Positions 8,061 to 15,493 of a DNA stretch of 32,843 bases are shown here, in pieces. How positions within the stretch are numbered: the stretch's first letter is position 1; each line of letters starts with the position of its first letter. Source of the DNA: Pseudomonadota bacterium. GTDB lineage: Bacteria > Pseudomonadota > Alphaproteobacteria > Reyranellales > Reyranellaceae. Below the pieces are notes generated by a model. It worked only from the letters and a program-made list of their open reading frames with translations, was not told where the DNA came from and did no database searches. Location: positions 1 through 32,843 of the forward strand of contig JAFEBU010000016.1 in the NCBI GenBank assembly GCA_018242505.1, read 5' to 3'. The translations under genes and the position numbers were made by a program.

Positions 8061-8654
8061 TCATCCCCATAGCCTCAGGACCTGCTCGGTCGAGGCTGTG
8101 CTGATCTGGTGGGACAAGCGATTGCGAAACACCTTCAAGAGCGCCTCATGTGTCGTGTCGCTCGAGCTGCAGAGCGCATCGGTGGGCAATACCACGCGAA
8201 AGCCGCGATCGACGGCCGCCATGACGGTTGCGAGGACACAAACGTCGGTCTCGCCGCCGGTCACGATCAGCGTATCGACGGATCGGGCCTTCAGCCAGCC
8301 GGCCAGGCCACGATTGGCGAAAGCGGAATAGACGGGCCGGTCGCAAAGCCGGGCTGGAGGGACCAGGCTGCGCAATGGCTCGACCAGATCAAGCAACCGC
8401 TCGTCCAGATGCTCGCGCGTCATGTCGCGCCAATGCTGATAGTAGCGGCGCCAGGTGCCCGGCAGTTCGGTTGCCTCGGCGGGAGGAATGAAACGGGTGA
8501 ACACCAGCCGCTCCGGATGGCGTCGGGCAAGTTCGACCACATTCGGAATGATCTTGGGCATCCAAGGGACGAACCACGGAGTTGCCTCTGCAAACAGGCG
8601 CTGCATGTCGATGGCGAGATGGACCGCCGTGCGATTGAGCCGAAGCTGCGTCAT
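8061..8654 (-). CDS. Isochorismatase-like cysteine hydrolase with Lys-to-Arg change
   Basis: A 197-residue protein of the isochorismatase superfamily. Asp16 (LAIDMQRLF) and the nucleophile Cys139 (GGETDVCVLATV) are in place. The position normally held by the triad lysine, in the DKPxYSAF motif, is Arg106 (CDRPVYSAFA). The fold and cis-peptide region look intact, so activity may be altered rather than lost. The start at 8654 (MTQLRLNRTAVHLAIDMQ) was chosen because family similarity begins there; the open frame continues 27 codons upstream without resemblance. It is convergent with the hemerythrin gene and lies downstream of the small basic protein gene at 8748. Substrate unknown; maleamate, hydantoin-derived or biuret-type amides are handled by relatives. 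Confidence 0.85.
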   Translation of the reverse strand: MTQLRLNRTAVHLAIDMQRLFAEATPWFVPWMPKIIPNVVELARRHPERLVFTRFIPPAEATELPGTWRRYYQHWRDMTREHLDERLLDLVEPLRSLVPPARLCDRPVYSAFANRGLAGWLKARSVDTLIVTGGETDVCVLATVMAAVDRGFRVVLPTDALCSSSDTTHEALLKVFRNRLSHQISTASTEQVLRLWG

Positions 8655-8747
8655 GACAGGTCGCGCCAGCGAGGAATGCTGATCGAAGCGGCGGCACGGC
8701 AAAAGGCGCCGCGGACCGGCGCATTGCCGGAACACCGTTCAGTCTCG

Positions 8748-9125
8748 TCAATCTTGTCGATCGCGTGCCTTCGTCCGCGACCTCGCGGCCTTTCGATTCG
8801 AGGCCGGTCGTCGGGTGCCCGCTCGTCTCTTTGGAGCGGCCTTGCCTTCCCGGCCTGGTGCGGCTTCGACGAACGATACGGGGTCGCTTCCGGGGAAAGT
8901 GTCCTTGAGCGCCTGATCGAGCTTCGTTTCTTTCGAGATTGTCCTTCGGGACCCACGATCGGCACGTTTCGCTCGCAGCGACTCCGCCACTTCCTTCTGT
9001 TCGAGAAGCCTCAGGTCGGCTTTCTCTCGACGGCCTGCACCTTTTGACACCGCCGCTCTGCGCGCACTATCCGCCTTGATGCGAGCGTCTGCGGCATTGA
9101 TCCTGGAGCGTTTGCTTGACGGCAT
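8748..9125 (-). CDS. Small basic protein with TFPGSDP motif
   Basis: A 125-residue, highly charged, probably unstructured protein. Residues about 15-66 are rich in Arg, Lys, Ala and Glu and likely helical. A compact motif, LDQALKDTFPGSDPVSF (about 69-85), follows; similar TFPASDP-type motifs recur in small uncharacterised alphaproteobacterial proteins. The last 30 residues are an Arg/Lys/Ala tail (TRRPASNRKAARSRTKARDR) like those of nucleic-acid-binding proteins. The ATG has GGAAGGA about 6 bases upstream. A promoter resembling the EcfG type lies just upstream. Function unknown; a stress-induced DNA- or membrane-associated protein would fit. Confidence 0.75.
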   Translation of the reverse strand: MPSSKRSRINAADARIKADSARRAAVSKGAGRREKADLRLLEQKEVAESLRAKRADRGSRRTISKETKLDQALKDTFPGSDPVSFVEAAPGREGKAAPKRRAGTRRPASNRKAARSRTKARDRQD

Positions 9126-9148
9126 GACCGTATCCTTCCGCTTCCATC

Positions 9149-9175
9149 AACGATGGTCGCTGCCGGAAGGTTTCC
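9149..9175 (-). promoter_or_regulatory. Possible EcfG-like promoter (imperfect)
   Basis: On the minus strand GGAAAC (9175-9170) is followed 17 bases later by CGTT (9152-9149), one base off the EcfG -35 consensus GGAAC. It would start transcription about 17 bases before the small basic protein gene. Because the -35 is imperfect, this is tentative. Confidence 0.35.
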
Positions 9176-9267
9176 GATGCGGTACCTCCCGTGCAGGTTA
9201 CAAATCTTCAAGCCAGACGGACCTGGCGATCCCATATTGGCCGCAGACCCCATTGGAAGGAGCCCCC

Positions 9268-9702
9268 ATGACCCAAGCAAAAACGCTCGAAGCGCCGCGC
9301 CTCTATCCCACGCTGCGCTGCAAAGATGCCGAAGCGATGATCCGCTGGTTGAAGGATGTGCTGGGCTTCACCGAATACGTCGTCTACCGCAAGGACGGCG
9401 CGGTGCTGCACGCGGAGCTTGCCATCGGCTCCTCGCTCCTGATGCTGGGCCCGGCCCGTGACGACGACTACGGCAAGCTGGTCGGCGATCCCGCCGGCCG
9501 CCGCACCGATGCGCTCTATCTCGCGGTCGACGACCCGGATCGCCTGCACGACAAGGCAAAGGCCGCAGGCGCCAAGATCGAGATGCCCTTGCACAATACC
9601 GACTACGGCAGCCGCGACTTCGCTTGCCGCGACATCGAAGGCAACCTTTGGAGCTTCGGCACCTACTGGCCGAAGGTGACCGAGAAGCCGTTGCCGGGAT
9701 AG
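9268..9702 (+). CDS. VOC-family (glyoxalase-like) protein
   Basis: A 144-residue vicinal-oxygen-chelate protein made of two beta-alpha-beta-beta-beta modules, residues about 10-65 and 78-135. The second module carries the typical end SRDFACRDIEGNLWSFGTYWP. The family includes glyoxalase I, fosfomycin/bleomycin resistance proteins and unassigned PhnB-like proteins. Metal ligands are not obvious: one candidate His lies in the first module (VLHAEL) and a Glu in IEGNLW. The closest overall pattern is the large group annotated only as VOC or YdcJ/PhnB-like. The ATG has GGAAGGA 7 bases upstream. It is divergent from the small basic protein gene at 9125, and its 3' end adjoins the ASCH pseudogene on the other strand. 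Confidence 0.85.
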   Translation: MTQAKTLEAPRLYPTLRCKDAEAMIRWLKDVLGFTEYVVYRKDGAVLHAELAIGSSLLMLGPARDDDYGKLVGDPAGRRTDALYLAVDDPDRLHDKAKAAGAKIEMPLHNTDYGSRDFACRDIEGNLWSFGTYWPKVTEKPLPG

Positions 9703-9718
9703 CCGCCGGCGACTTGAA

Positions 9719-10085
9719 TCCAGGCGCTCGACCAGCTCGCACCAGAGCATCATGTCGGGTGCGAACCATCCAAGCCGGGTGAAGTATCTCGTGTGCGCCG
9801 CGCGCCCGTAGTGCAGCGAGCGATCCCCTTCGCCTTCGTCATGGGCAAAAGCCGCGTCGACTTCGTCGAACCGTCGCTTCTCCCGTTCGATCGTCTTCAG
9901 GACGGCTTTCGGAGCGCCTTGCCCGCCCGGAACGACCATCCTCTTGCCGAATCCGCCGACAGCAGGCCCTGGCTCTCCGACCGGCAGGTCGCCCGCCTGG
10001 TTCCCGCCAGCACGAGCGCAAGCAGTTCGTCCGCCAGTTCGGGGCTGTCGCCAAAGGAGAACGTCTCCAGCTTCCGCCAATCCAT
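9719..10085 (-). pseudogene. ASCH-domain protein, frameshifted
   Basis: The minus strand reads MDWRKLETFSFGDSPELA and on to LAGTRRATC in one frame from 10085, then loses similarity. Similarity resumes in a second frame at about 9955 with GFGKRMVVPGGQGAPKAVL and continues RFDEVDAAFAHDEGEGDRSL, then AHTRYFTRLGWFAPDMMLWC. Together these make one ASCH (RNA-binding-like, YqfB-type) protein of about 120 residues. The break lies at about 9945-9965. The normal end after WCERF.LVE also appears altered: the frame reads WCELVERL and has no nearby stop, so the left boundary is approximate. A sequencing or assembly error could give the same picture, but two separate defects favour a genuine pseudogene. 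Confidence 0.75.
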
Positions 10086-10169
10086 GCACGAAGGAGTCCG
10101 GCCGGCCCCGGAATAGTGTCAACCGAGCCTTCAAGCTGCGTCTGGCGACGCGATGCGAGAAAACTGCGA

Positions 10170-10206
10170 CGTTTACGAATATCGATATTTCCTCGTAATA
10201 TCGTGC
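10170..10206. promoter_or_regulatory. AT-rich palindromic operator candidate
   Basis: A perfect 12-base palindrome AATATCGATATT (10178-10189) and a related half-site CGTAATATCG (10195-10204) lie 25-50 bases before the dioxygenase ATG, in a locally AT-rich patch of otherwise GC-rich DNA. The spacing suits an operator overlapping the promoter. The regulator is unknown. Confidence 0.4.
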
Positions 10207-10228
10207 CAGAACAACGAAAGATGAGGAA

Positions 10229-11143
10229 ATGTCCACCATCACCGAACTCGGATACATGGCGATCGGCGTCGGCAACCTGAATCGATGGAAGGAATTCGCC
10301 AGCGAAATCCTCGGCCTCGAAGTGGTCGACGAAGGCGAACCCGGGCGCTGCTACCTGCGCATGGATTTCTGGCATCACCGGCTGATCGTCGAGGAGGACG
10401 GCAGCGACGACCTGACCTGCCTCGGCCTGAGGGTGGCCGGGCCGGAGGAATTCGCCGGCATGCGGAAGGTGCTGGACGAGGCCGGCGTGCGCCATCAGGT
10501 CTGTTCGCGCGCGCAGGCCGAAGGCCGGCACGTGCTGGAACTGATGACGCTGGAGGATCCCAACGGCAATCCGCTGGAGATCTTCCACGGCCCGCATGTG
10601 CAGTACAGCAAGCCGTTCCATCCCGGCCGCCGGATGTACGGGCGCTTCGCAACCGGCACGGCCGGAATGGGACACTGCATCGTCCGCAACACCGATCTCG
10701 ACGCGACCTACCGGTTCTATCGCCTGCTCGGCATGCGCGGCGGCATCGAATACAAGGTCCCGCGGCCGGACGGGACGGTGGGCGAGGCCTTGTTCATGCA
10801 TTGCAACGACCGCGACCACACCCTCGCCTTTGGCCTCGGCGGCAGCAAGCGCATCAACCATCTGATGCTCGAGTTCGAGAGCCTGGATGACCTCTATTAC
10901 ACCTACCAGCTGGTGCAGAAGCGCAACCTCCCGATCGGCATCACGATGGGCAAGCACTCCAACGACCATCAGCATTCGTTCTACTTCCTCAATCCCTCCA
11001 ACTGGATGATCGAGCTGGGCTGGGGATCGCGGCCCGCCACCCATCAGAGCGAATACTACCAGGAGGATTTCTACGGCCACGAATTCCAGCCGCAGGTATT
11101 GAAGCCCAACTGGGACGCCGTCGATTTGAAGGCGGCGGAATAG
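10229..11143 (+). CDS. Extradiol ring-cleavage dioxygenase, BphC-like VOC type
   Basis: A 304-residue type I extradiol dioxygenase that would open a catechol-type ring next to its hydroxyls using Fe(II). The Fe ligands are His149 (GMGHCIV), His211 (INHLMLE) and Glu262 (MIELGW). Active-site His197 (RDHTLAF), His243 (GKHSND) and Tyr252 (SFYFLNP) align with BphC residues 195, 241 and 250. BphC ligands (146, 210, 260) show nearly the same spacing. The N-terminal module (1-120) lacks the metal set, as usual. GATGAGGAA lies directly before the ATG. The aromatic substrate is unknown (biphenyl-diol, 3,4-dihydroxyphenylacetate-like or steroid-like rings). A molybdenum hydroxylase subunit follows 248 bases later on the same strand, and a hydroxylation-then-cleavage pathway is conceivable. 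Confidence 0.9.
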   Translation: MSTITELGYMAIGVGNLNRWKEFASEILGLEVVDEGEPGRCYLRMDFWHHRLIVEEDGSDDLTCLGLRVAGPEEFAGMRKVLDEAGVRHQVCSRAQAEGRHVLELMTLEDPNGNPLEIFHGPHVQYSKPFHPGRRMYGRFATGTAGMGHCIVRNTDLDATYRFYRLLGMRGGIEYKVPRPDGTVGEALFMHCNDRDHTLAFGLGGSKRINHLMLEFESLDDLYYTYQLVQKRNLPIGITMGKHSNDHQHSFYFLNPSNWMIELGWGSRPATHQSEYYQEDFYGHEFQPQVLKPNWDAVDLKAAE

Positions 11144-11155
11144 GGTGGGATGAGT

Positions 11156-11350
11156 TCAGGTCCGCTCCGCCGCCCCGACCGGAGCGGAGTCGAGTGCGGC
11201 AGCCCGCGTGCCGCGGCGAGGCGCAGTGGAGCGGTCCTCTTCGACGATATGCCGCAAATCGTCGAGGGAAAGGTTCCTCGACCACGTTCTGCTCAAGCGT
11301 GCAAGGTTACCGCGCGGACCCGGGACGACGAGCATTGGAGTAGAAGTCAT
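11156..11350 (-). CDS. Doubtful small ORF
   Basis: A 64-residue frame on the minus strand, starting MTSTPMLVVPGPRGN and containing a short amphipathic stretch (RNLSLDDLRHIVEED) reminiscent of tiny alphaproteobacterial regulators. It has no clear ribosome-binding site and no family I can name. It occupies most of the 248-base gap between the dioxygenase and the molybdenum hydroxylase gene, which otherwise shows nothing. Confidence 0.2.
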   Translation of the reverse strand: MTSTPMLVVPGPRGNLARLSRTWSRNLSLDDLRHIVEEDRSTAPRRGTRAAALDSAPVGAAERT

Positions 11351-11391
11351 CCCGTTTTGGGCGCACGAGTCGAGTTTGAAAGTTTGAGGTC

Positions 11392-13731
11392 ATGATGAAG
11401 TTCGGTGTTGGCCAGCCGGTAACACGCTTTGAGGATACGCGGCTGCTGCGCGGCCGTGGTCGGTTTCAGGACGACGTCAATATGCCCCACCAGGCCTATT
11501 GCGTGTTCGTCCGCTCGCCGCATGCGCATGCCCGCATCCGGGCGATCGATGTCGACGCCGCCGCCGCGGCGCCCGGCGTGGTCGCCGTCTATACGGGCAA
11601 GGACTATCTCGCCGACGGCCTCGGCATGCCCAAGGCGAACATGCCGCGCAAGAAGGCCGACGGCTCGCCGATGTTCGCGCCGCAGCGGCCGGCCCTGATC
11701 GTCGATCGCGTGCGCTATGTCGGCGATCCGGTGGCCATGGTGATCGCCAACTCCCTGGCCGAGGCCAAGGATGCCGCCGAGCTGGTCGAGGTCGACTACG
11801 AGCCGCTACCGTCGGTGACGTCGACGGCCGACGCGGCCCGGCCGGGCGCGCCCCGCGTCTGGGATGAGAACCCCGACAACATCTCGCATCTCTACGAGCG
11901 CGGCGACAAGGCGGCGACCGAGGCGGCGTTCGCGCGCGCCCACCGCATCGTCAAGCGGCGCTACGTGATCACGCGCGTGCATGCGCAGTACATGGAGCCG
12001 CGCGGCGCCATCGGGACCTACGACGAGGGCGAGGACCGGTTCACGCTTTATGCCGACGTCAACTATCCGCACCGCGTTCGCAACATGCTGGCCAACCAGG
12101 TGTTCAAGGTACCGGAGAGCAAGGTTCGCGTCGTGTGCCAGGATGTCGGCGGCGGCTTCGGCCTCAAGGGCTGGCAATATGTCGAGCATCGCCTGACGCT
12201 GTGGGCGGCGCGCAAGCTGGAGCGGCCGGTCAAATGGACGTGCGAACGCTCCGAGGTGCTGATGGCCGACGAGCATGGCCGCGACAATATCGGCGAGATC
12301 GAGCTCGCCCTCGATGCCGACGGCAAGTTCCTGGCCGTGCGCGTCCACATGGATGCGAATATCGGCGCCTATGTCGCGTCCGACCGCCAGCTTCTGACGC
12401 CGTTCGGCAATATCGGCACGGTGCTGGGCGTCTACGACATCCCGGCCGCCTATGCCGCCATCAACGGCGTGCTCTCCAACACGCCGCCGACCGCGCCCTA
12501 TCGCGGCGCCGGTCGGCCCGAGGCGATCTATCTCATCGAGCGCGTGATCGAGGCCGCGGCGGCGGAGCTCGGCATCGATGCGATCGAGCTCCGGCGCCGC
12601 AACATCATTCCCACGACCAAACTGCCGCTCAAGACGGCGCTCGGTCCCTACTACGACTGCGGCGACTTCGAAAAGAACATGGAGATGGCGCTCGAAGCCG
12701 CGGACCAGGCGGGATTCGCCGCCCGCCGGAAGGAGTCGCAGCAGCGCGGCAAGCTGCGCGGCTTCGGCCTCGCCAATGCCATCGAGCAGGCGGCCGGACC
12801 GGCGCCCGAATATGCCGAGATCCGCTTCAACCCCAGCGGCACGGTCATGGTGCTGCTGGGCACCAAGACCCACGGCCAGGGTCACGACACGATGTTCAAG
12901 CAGATCCTGCACGAGAAGCTCGGCATCGACCCCAGGGACGTCCATTACATCGACGGCGACACCGACCGCGTGGCCTTCGGCATGGGCTCCAACGGCTCGC
13001 GCTCGATGGTCTCCGGCGGCGGCGCGCTGGTGGGGGCGGCCGCCAAGATCATCGAACGCGGACGCAAGCTCGCCGCGCATCTGCTCGAGGCCTCGGCCGC
13101 CGACATCCAATTTGCCGACAACAAGTTCACCGTCGCCGGCACCGACCGCGGCCTGACGCTGAAGCAGGTCGCCATGGCGTCCTTCCAGCCGGCGCGGCTT
13201 CCGCGTGGCATGGAACCCGGCTTCTTCGAGCAGGCGACCTTCGCGCCGCCGCGCGACACTTTCCCCAACAGCTGCCACATCTGCGAGGTCGAGGTCGACC
13301 CGAACACCGGCGTGGTCGACCTGCTGCGCTATCTCGTGGTCGACGATGTCGGCACGGTCATCAACCCGCTGACGCTGAAGGGCCAGATCCACGGCGGCGT
13401 GGCGCAGGGCGCCGGCCAGATCCTGACCGAGCAGGTCGTCTACGAGCCCGGTTCCGGCCAGCTCCTGTCGGCGAGCTTCATGGATTACGGCATGCCGCGC
13501 GCCGACACGATGTGCAACATCGAGGTGATCAGCAATCCCACGCCCACCGACAGCAATCCGCTGGGCGCCAAGGGCGCGGGCGAGGCCGGTTGCGTCGGCG
13601 CCCTGCCGGCGGTGATGATCGCGATCATGAACGCGCTGGCGCCCCTCGGCGTCACGGAGCTCGACATGCCCGCCACCCCCGAGCGCGTCTGGCAGGCGAT
13701 CGAGCAGGCCCGAACCGACGCACTACGGTGA
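11392..13731 (+). CDS. Molybdenum hydroxylase large subunit (xanthine dehydrogenase/CoxL family)
   Basis: A 779-residue molybdopterin-binding subunit of the xanthine dehydrogenase/aldehyde oxidase/CO dehydrogenase superfamily, which hydroxylates C-H bonds with oxygen from water. The N-terminal a/b hammerhead covers about residues 18-140. The cofactor-binding motif QDVGGGFGLKG is at 250-260, the active-site loop APYRGAGRPEA at 368-378 (not the AYxCSFR of true CO dehydrogenase) and the catalytic Glu731 in GAKGAGEAG. THGQGHD (around 492) is another cofactor contact. The start ATG has GAGG 4 bases upstream; the second Met is also possible. No FAD or 2Fe-2S subunit gene lies nearby, which is unusual. 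Substrate unknown: aldehydes, N-heterocycles such as nicotinate or quinoline, or purines. A 92-bp repeat array follows, then mobB and fdhD on the other strand. Confidence 0.92.
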   Translation: MMKFGVGQPVTRFEDTRLLRGRGRFQDDVNMPHQAYCVFVRSPHAHARIRAIDVDAAAAAPGVVAVYTGKDYLADGLGMPKANMPRKKADGSPMFAPQRPALIVDRVRYVGDPVAMVIANSLAEAKDAAELVEVDYEPLPSVTSTADAARPGAPRVWDENPDNISHLYERGDKAATEAAFARAHRIVKRRYVITRVHAQYMEPRGAIGTYDEGEDRFTLYADVNYPHRVRNMLANQVFKVPESKVRVVCQDVGGGFGLKGWQYVEHRLTLWAARKLERPVKWTCERSEVLMADEHGRDNIGEIELALDADGKFLAVRVHMDANIGAYVASDRQLLTPFGNIGTVLGVYDIPAAYAAINGVLSNTPPTAPYRGAGRPEAIYLIERVIEAAAAELGIDAIELRRRNIIPTTKLPLKTALGPYYDCGDFEKNMEMALEAADQAGFAARRKESQQRGKLRGFGLANAIEQAAGPAPEYAEIRFNPSGTVMVLLGTKTHGQGHDTMFKQILHEKLGIDPRDVHYIDGDTDRVAFGMGSNGSRSMVSGGGALVGAAAKIIERGRKLAAHLLEASAADIQFADNKFTVAGTDRGLTLKQVAMASFQPARLPRGMEPGFFEQATFAPPRDTFPNSCHICEVEVDPNTGVVDLLRYLVVDDVGTVINPLTLKGQIHGGVAQGAGQILTEQVVYEPGSGQLLSASFMDYGMPRADTMCNIEVISNPTPTDSNPLGAKGAGEAGCVGALPAVMIAIMNALAPLGVTELDMPATPERVWQAIEQARTDALR

Positions 13732-13732
13732 G

Positions 13733-14025
13733 GCGCACACCACTGAGACACACACCAAGCCGGCACACAAACCAGACAGGGACACACCAGACAGGCACAC
13801 CCTGGACCGACGCACACCGGTGAGGCGCACACCGGTGAGGCACACACCAAGCCGGCACATAAACCAGACAGGGACACACCGGACAGGCACAAACCAGACA
13901 GGGACACACCGGACCGACATACACCGGTGAGGCACACACCAGGCCGGCACATAAACCAGACAGGGACACACCGGGCGGACACACACCGGACGGACACACA
14001 CCGGGCAGGCGCAGAACCGGCGGCG
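13733..14025. repeat. 92-bp higher-order repeat built from a 10-bp word
   Basis: Three copies with an exact 92-base period (phase points 13745, 13837, 13929). Each is itself built of CA-rich words such as GACACACCGG and GGCACACACC. It fills the whole gap between the convergent molybdenum hydroxylase and mobB genes. The strand bias is strong: the plus strand is nearly free of T. Frames crossing it give cysteine/valine repeats and are not real proteins. Confidence 0.92.
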
Positions 14026-14029
14026 TGAC

Positions 14030-14533
14030 TTAGGCGCCGACGTGGCTCGCGATGAAGTCGGCGATGGCCGCGATGTCGTCGCGACGGAACCAGGGGAGAT
14101 GCCGCTCGGCGGGCGCCGAATCGACGGCGATGGCGGCGATGGTGGGATCGGTGGCGCAGAGTGCGGGCCGATCCGCATTCTGCGCACTCCTCACCTCGAT
14201 CTTGGGATGCGGCTCGCGCTTGAAGCCTTCGATCAGCACCAGGTCGGCGGGCGCCAGCCGCGCAAGCACCTCGGCCAGCGTCGGCTCCTCCTGCTCGCGC
14301 ATGATGGCGTAGCGGTGGCCGCCCACCAGCGCGACCTCGGTCGCGCCGGCCGCGCGATGGCGCCACGAGTCGGTGCCCGGCTCATCGATATCGACCGCAT
14401 GATGGGCATGCTTGATGGTGGCGACGCGCCGCCCGCGGCGCACGAACTCGGCCACCAGCCGCTCCGCGAGCGTGGTCTTGCCGGCATTCTTCCAGCCGGT
14501 GATCCCGAACACATGTTGTTTCGCCGAAGTCAT
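14030..14533 (-). CDS. mobB: Molybdopterin-guanine dinucleotide biosynthesis protein MobB
   Basis: A 167-residue GTP-binding adapter that assists MobA in making the guanine dinucleotide form of the molybdenum cofactor. The P-loop GWKNAGKTT is at residues 13-21, a switch-like TIKHAHHAVDIDEPGTDSWR segment follows (about 46-65), then VLIEGFKREPHPKIEV, a family hallmark (about 105-120). The ATG at 14533 has GGAG 7 bases upstream. An alternative in-frame ATG at 14554 lies inside a dispersed palindromic element and is rejected. It is downstream of fdhD on the same strand; both serve bis-MGD enzymes such as formate dehydrogenase, not the MPT/MCD-type hydroxylase next door. Confidence 0.92.
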   Translation of the reverse strand: MTSAKQHVFGITGWKNAGKTTLAERLVAEFVRRGRRVATIKHAHHAVDIDEPGTDSWRHRAAGATEVALVGGHRYAIMREQEEPTLAEVLARLAPADLVLIEGFKREPHPKIEVRSAQNADRPALCATDPTIAAIAVDSAPAERHLPWFRRDDIAAIADFIASHVGA

Positions 14534-14548
14534 GCAGTCTCCAGCCTG

Positions 14549-14639
14549 TGCCATCCCGAACGCAGCGAGGGATCCTTAGCGGTGCCAAAGATCCCTCACT
14601 TCAGCGTGCAGGTTACGGCGCGCGACTCGCCATGACACC
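14549..14639. repeat. Diverged copy of the dispersed palindromic element
   Basis: Resembles the element at 3966-4037: CCATCCCGAACGCAGCGAGG on the left, AAAGATCCCTCACTTCAGCG in the middle and CCATGACAC at the end. The right arm has drifted so the stem is imperfect. It sits between mobB and fdhD. Confidence 0.7.
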
Positions 14640-14659
14640 GGATTATGTCGCGACGAATA

Positions 14660-15472
14660 TCATGCCGCGATCCGCTCCGGGTGGGCGTAGACGGTGAGGC
14701 GGCCGTCACGCACGAAGGCGACCAGGGCGAGGCCCGCCTGCCCGGCGGTCTCGATGGCGAGCGAGGTGGGCGCCGACACGGCGGCGATGGCGTTGGCGCC
14801 GATCGCGGCCGCCTTCTGCACCATCTCGTAGGAGCAGCGGCTGGTGACGACGACGAAGCCGCCCTCGCCCGCCTCGCCCGATCCCGCCAGCGCGCCCGCG
14901 AGCTTGTCGAGGGCATTGTGCCGGCCGACATCCTCGCGCACCGCGACCAGCGTGCCGTCGGCGGCGGCCCAGCCGGCGGCATGGGTGGCGCCGTTCTCGC
15001 GGTTCAGCCGCTGCGCCGCCGGCAGGGCCGCCATCGCCCGGTCGATCGCCGCGCGCGACACGCTCCGGCGCATCGGCACGGCCGGCGCCTCGCGCAGGGC
15101 GGCATCGAGGCTCTCCACGCCGCAGAGGCCACAGCCGGTGCGGCCGGCGAGGTTGCGGCGGCGCTCGCGCAGTGCGGCGAGCCGGCTGCTTGCGATCTCG
15201 ATCCGCACCTCAATGCCGCGTCCGGCCGGCTCGACCTCGATGTCGTAGATCTCCGACGGCTTCTCGACGATGCCCTCGGTGAGAGAGAAACCGCGCGCCA
15301 GGTCCTCGAGGTCGCGCGGCGTCGCCATCATCACTGCATGGCTGAGGCCGTTATAGACCAGCGCGATCGCGACCTCCTCGGCCACGATCTCGTCCAGCAC
15401 CTCGTCACTGGAAGCGGTGAGGCGCTGGGCCGGCAGATGGATCGACCCACGGCCGTCGTCGATGATGTCCAC
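14660..15472 (-). CDS. fdhD: Formate dehydrogenase accessory sulfurtransferase FdhD
   Basis: A 270-residue protein that moves sulfur from a cysteine desulfurase to the bis-MGD cofactor of formate dehydrogenase. The persulfide loop CGLCG is at 114-118 (Cys114, Cys117), preceded by RT and followed by VESLDAAL as in the family. The second signature, VREDVGRHNALDKL, is at about 187-200, then a strand with TSRCSYEMVQKAA. The start appears to be GTG at 15472; family sequence begins with the EEVAIALVYNG segment at residue 32, so a slightly later start cannot be excluded. It lies 21 bases after the DUF992 gene and before mobB, all on the minus strand. No formate dehydrogenase subunit is in the window. 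Confidence 0.93.
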   Translation of the reverse strand: MDIIDDGRGSIHLPAQRLTASSDEVLDEIVAEEVAIALVYNGLSHAVMMATPRDLEDLARGFSLTEGIVEKPSEIYDIEVEPAGRGIEVRIEIASSRLAALRERRRNLAGRTGCGLCGVESLDAALREAPAVPMRRSVSRAAIDRAMAALPAAQRLNRENGATHAAGWAAADGTLVAVREDVGRHNALDKLAGALAGSGEAGEGGFVVVTSRCSYEMVQKAAAIGANAIAAVSAPTSLAIETAGQAGLALVAFVRDGRLTVYAHPERIAA

Positions 15473-15493
15473 CCTGGCCTGTCTGCCCTGGGG

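Noticed and set aside
13652..14187. Cys/Val-rich repeat proteins on the minus strand (GVCLSGV type)
   Set aside because: Translation of the 92-bp satellite; composition follows the CA-rich DNA word, with no start signal.
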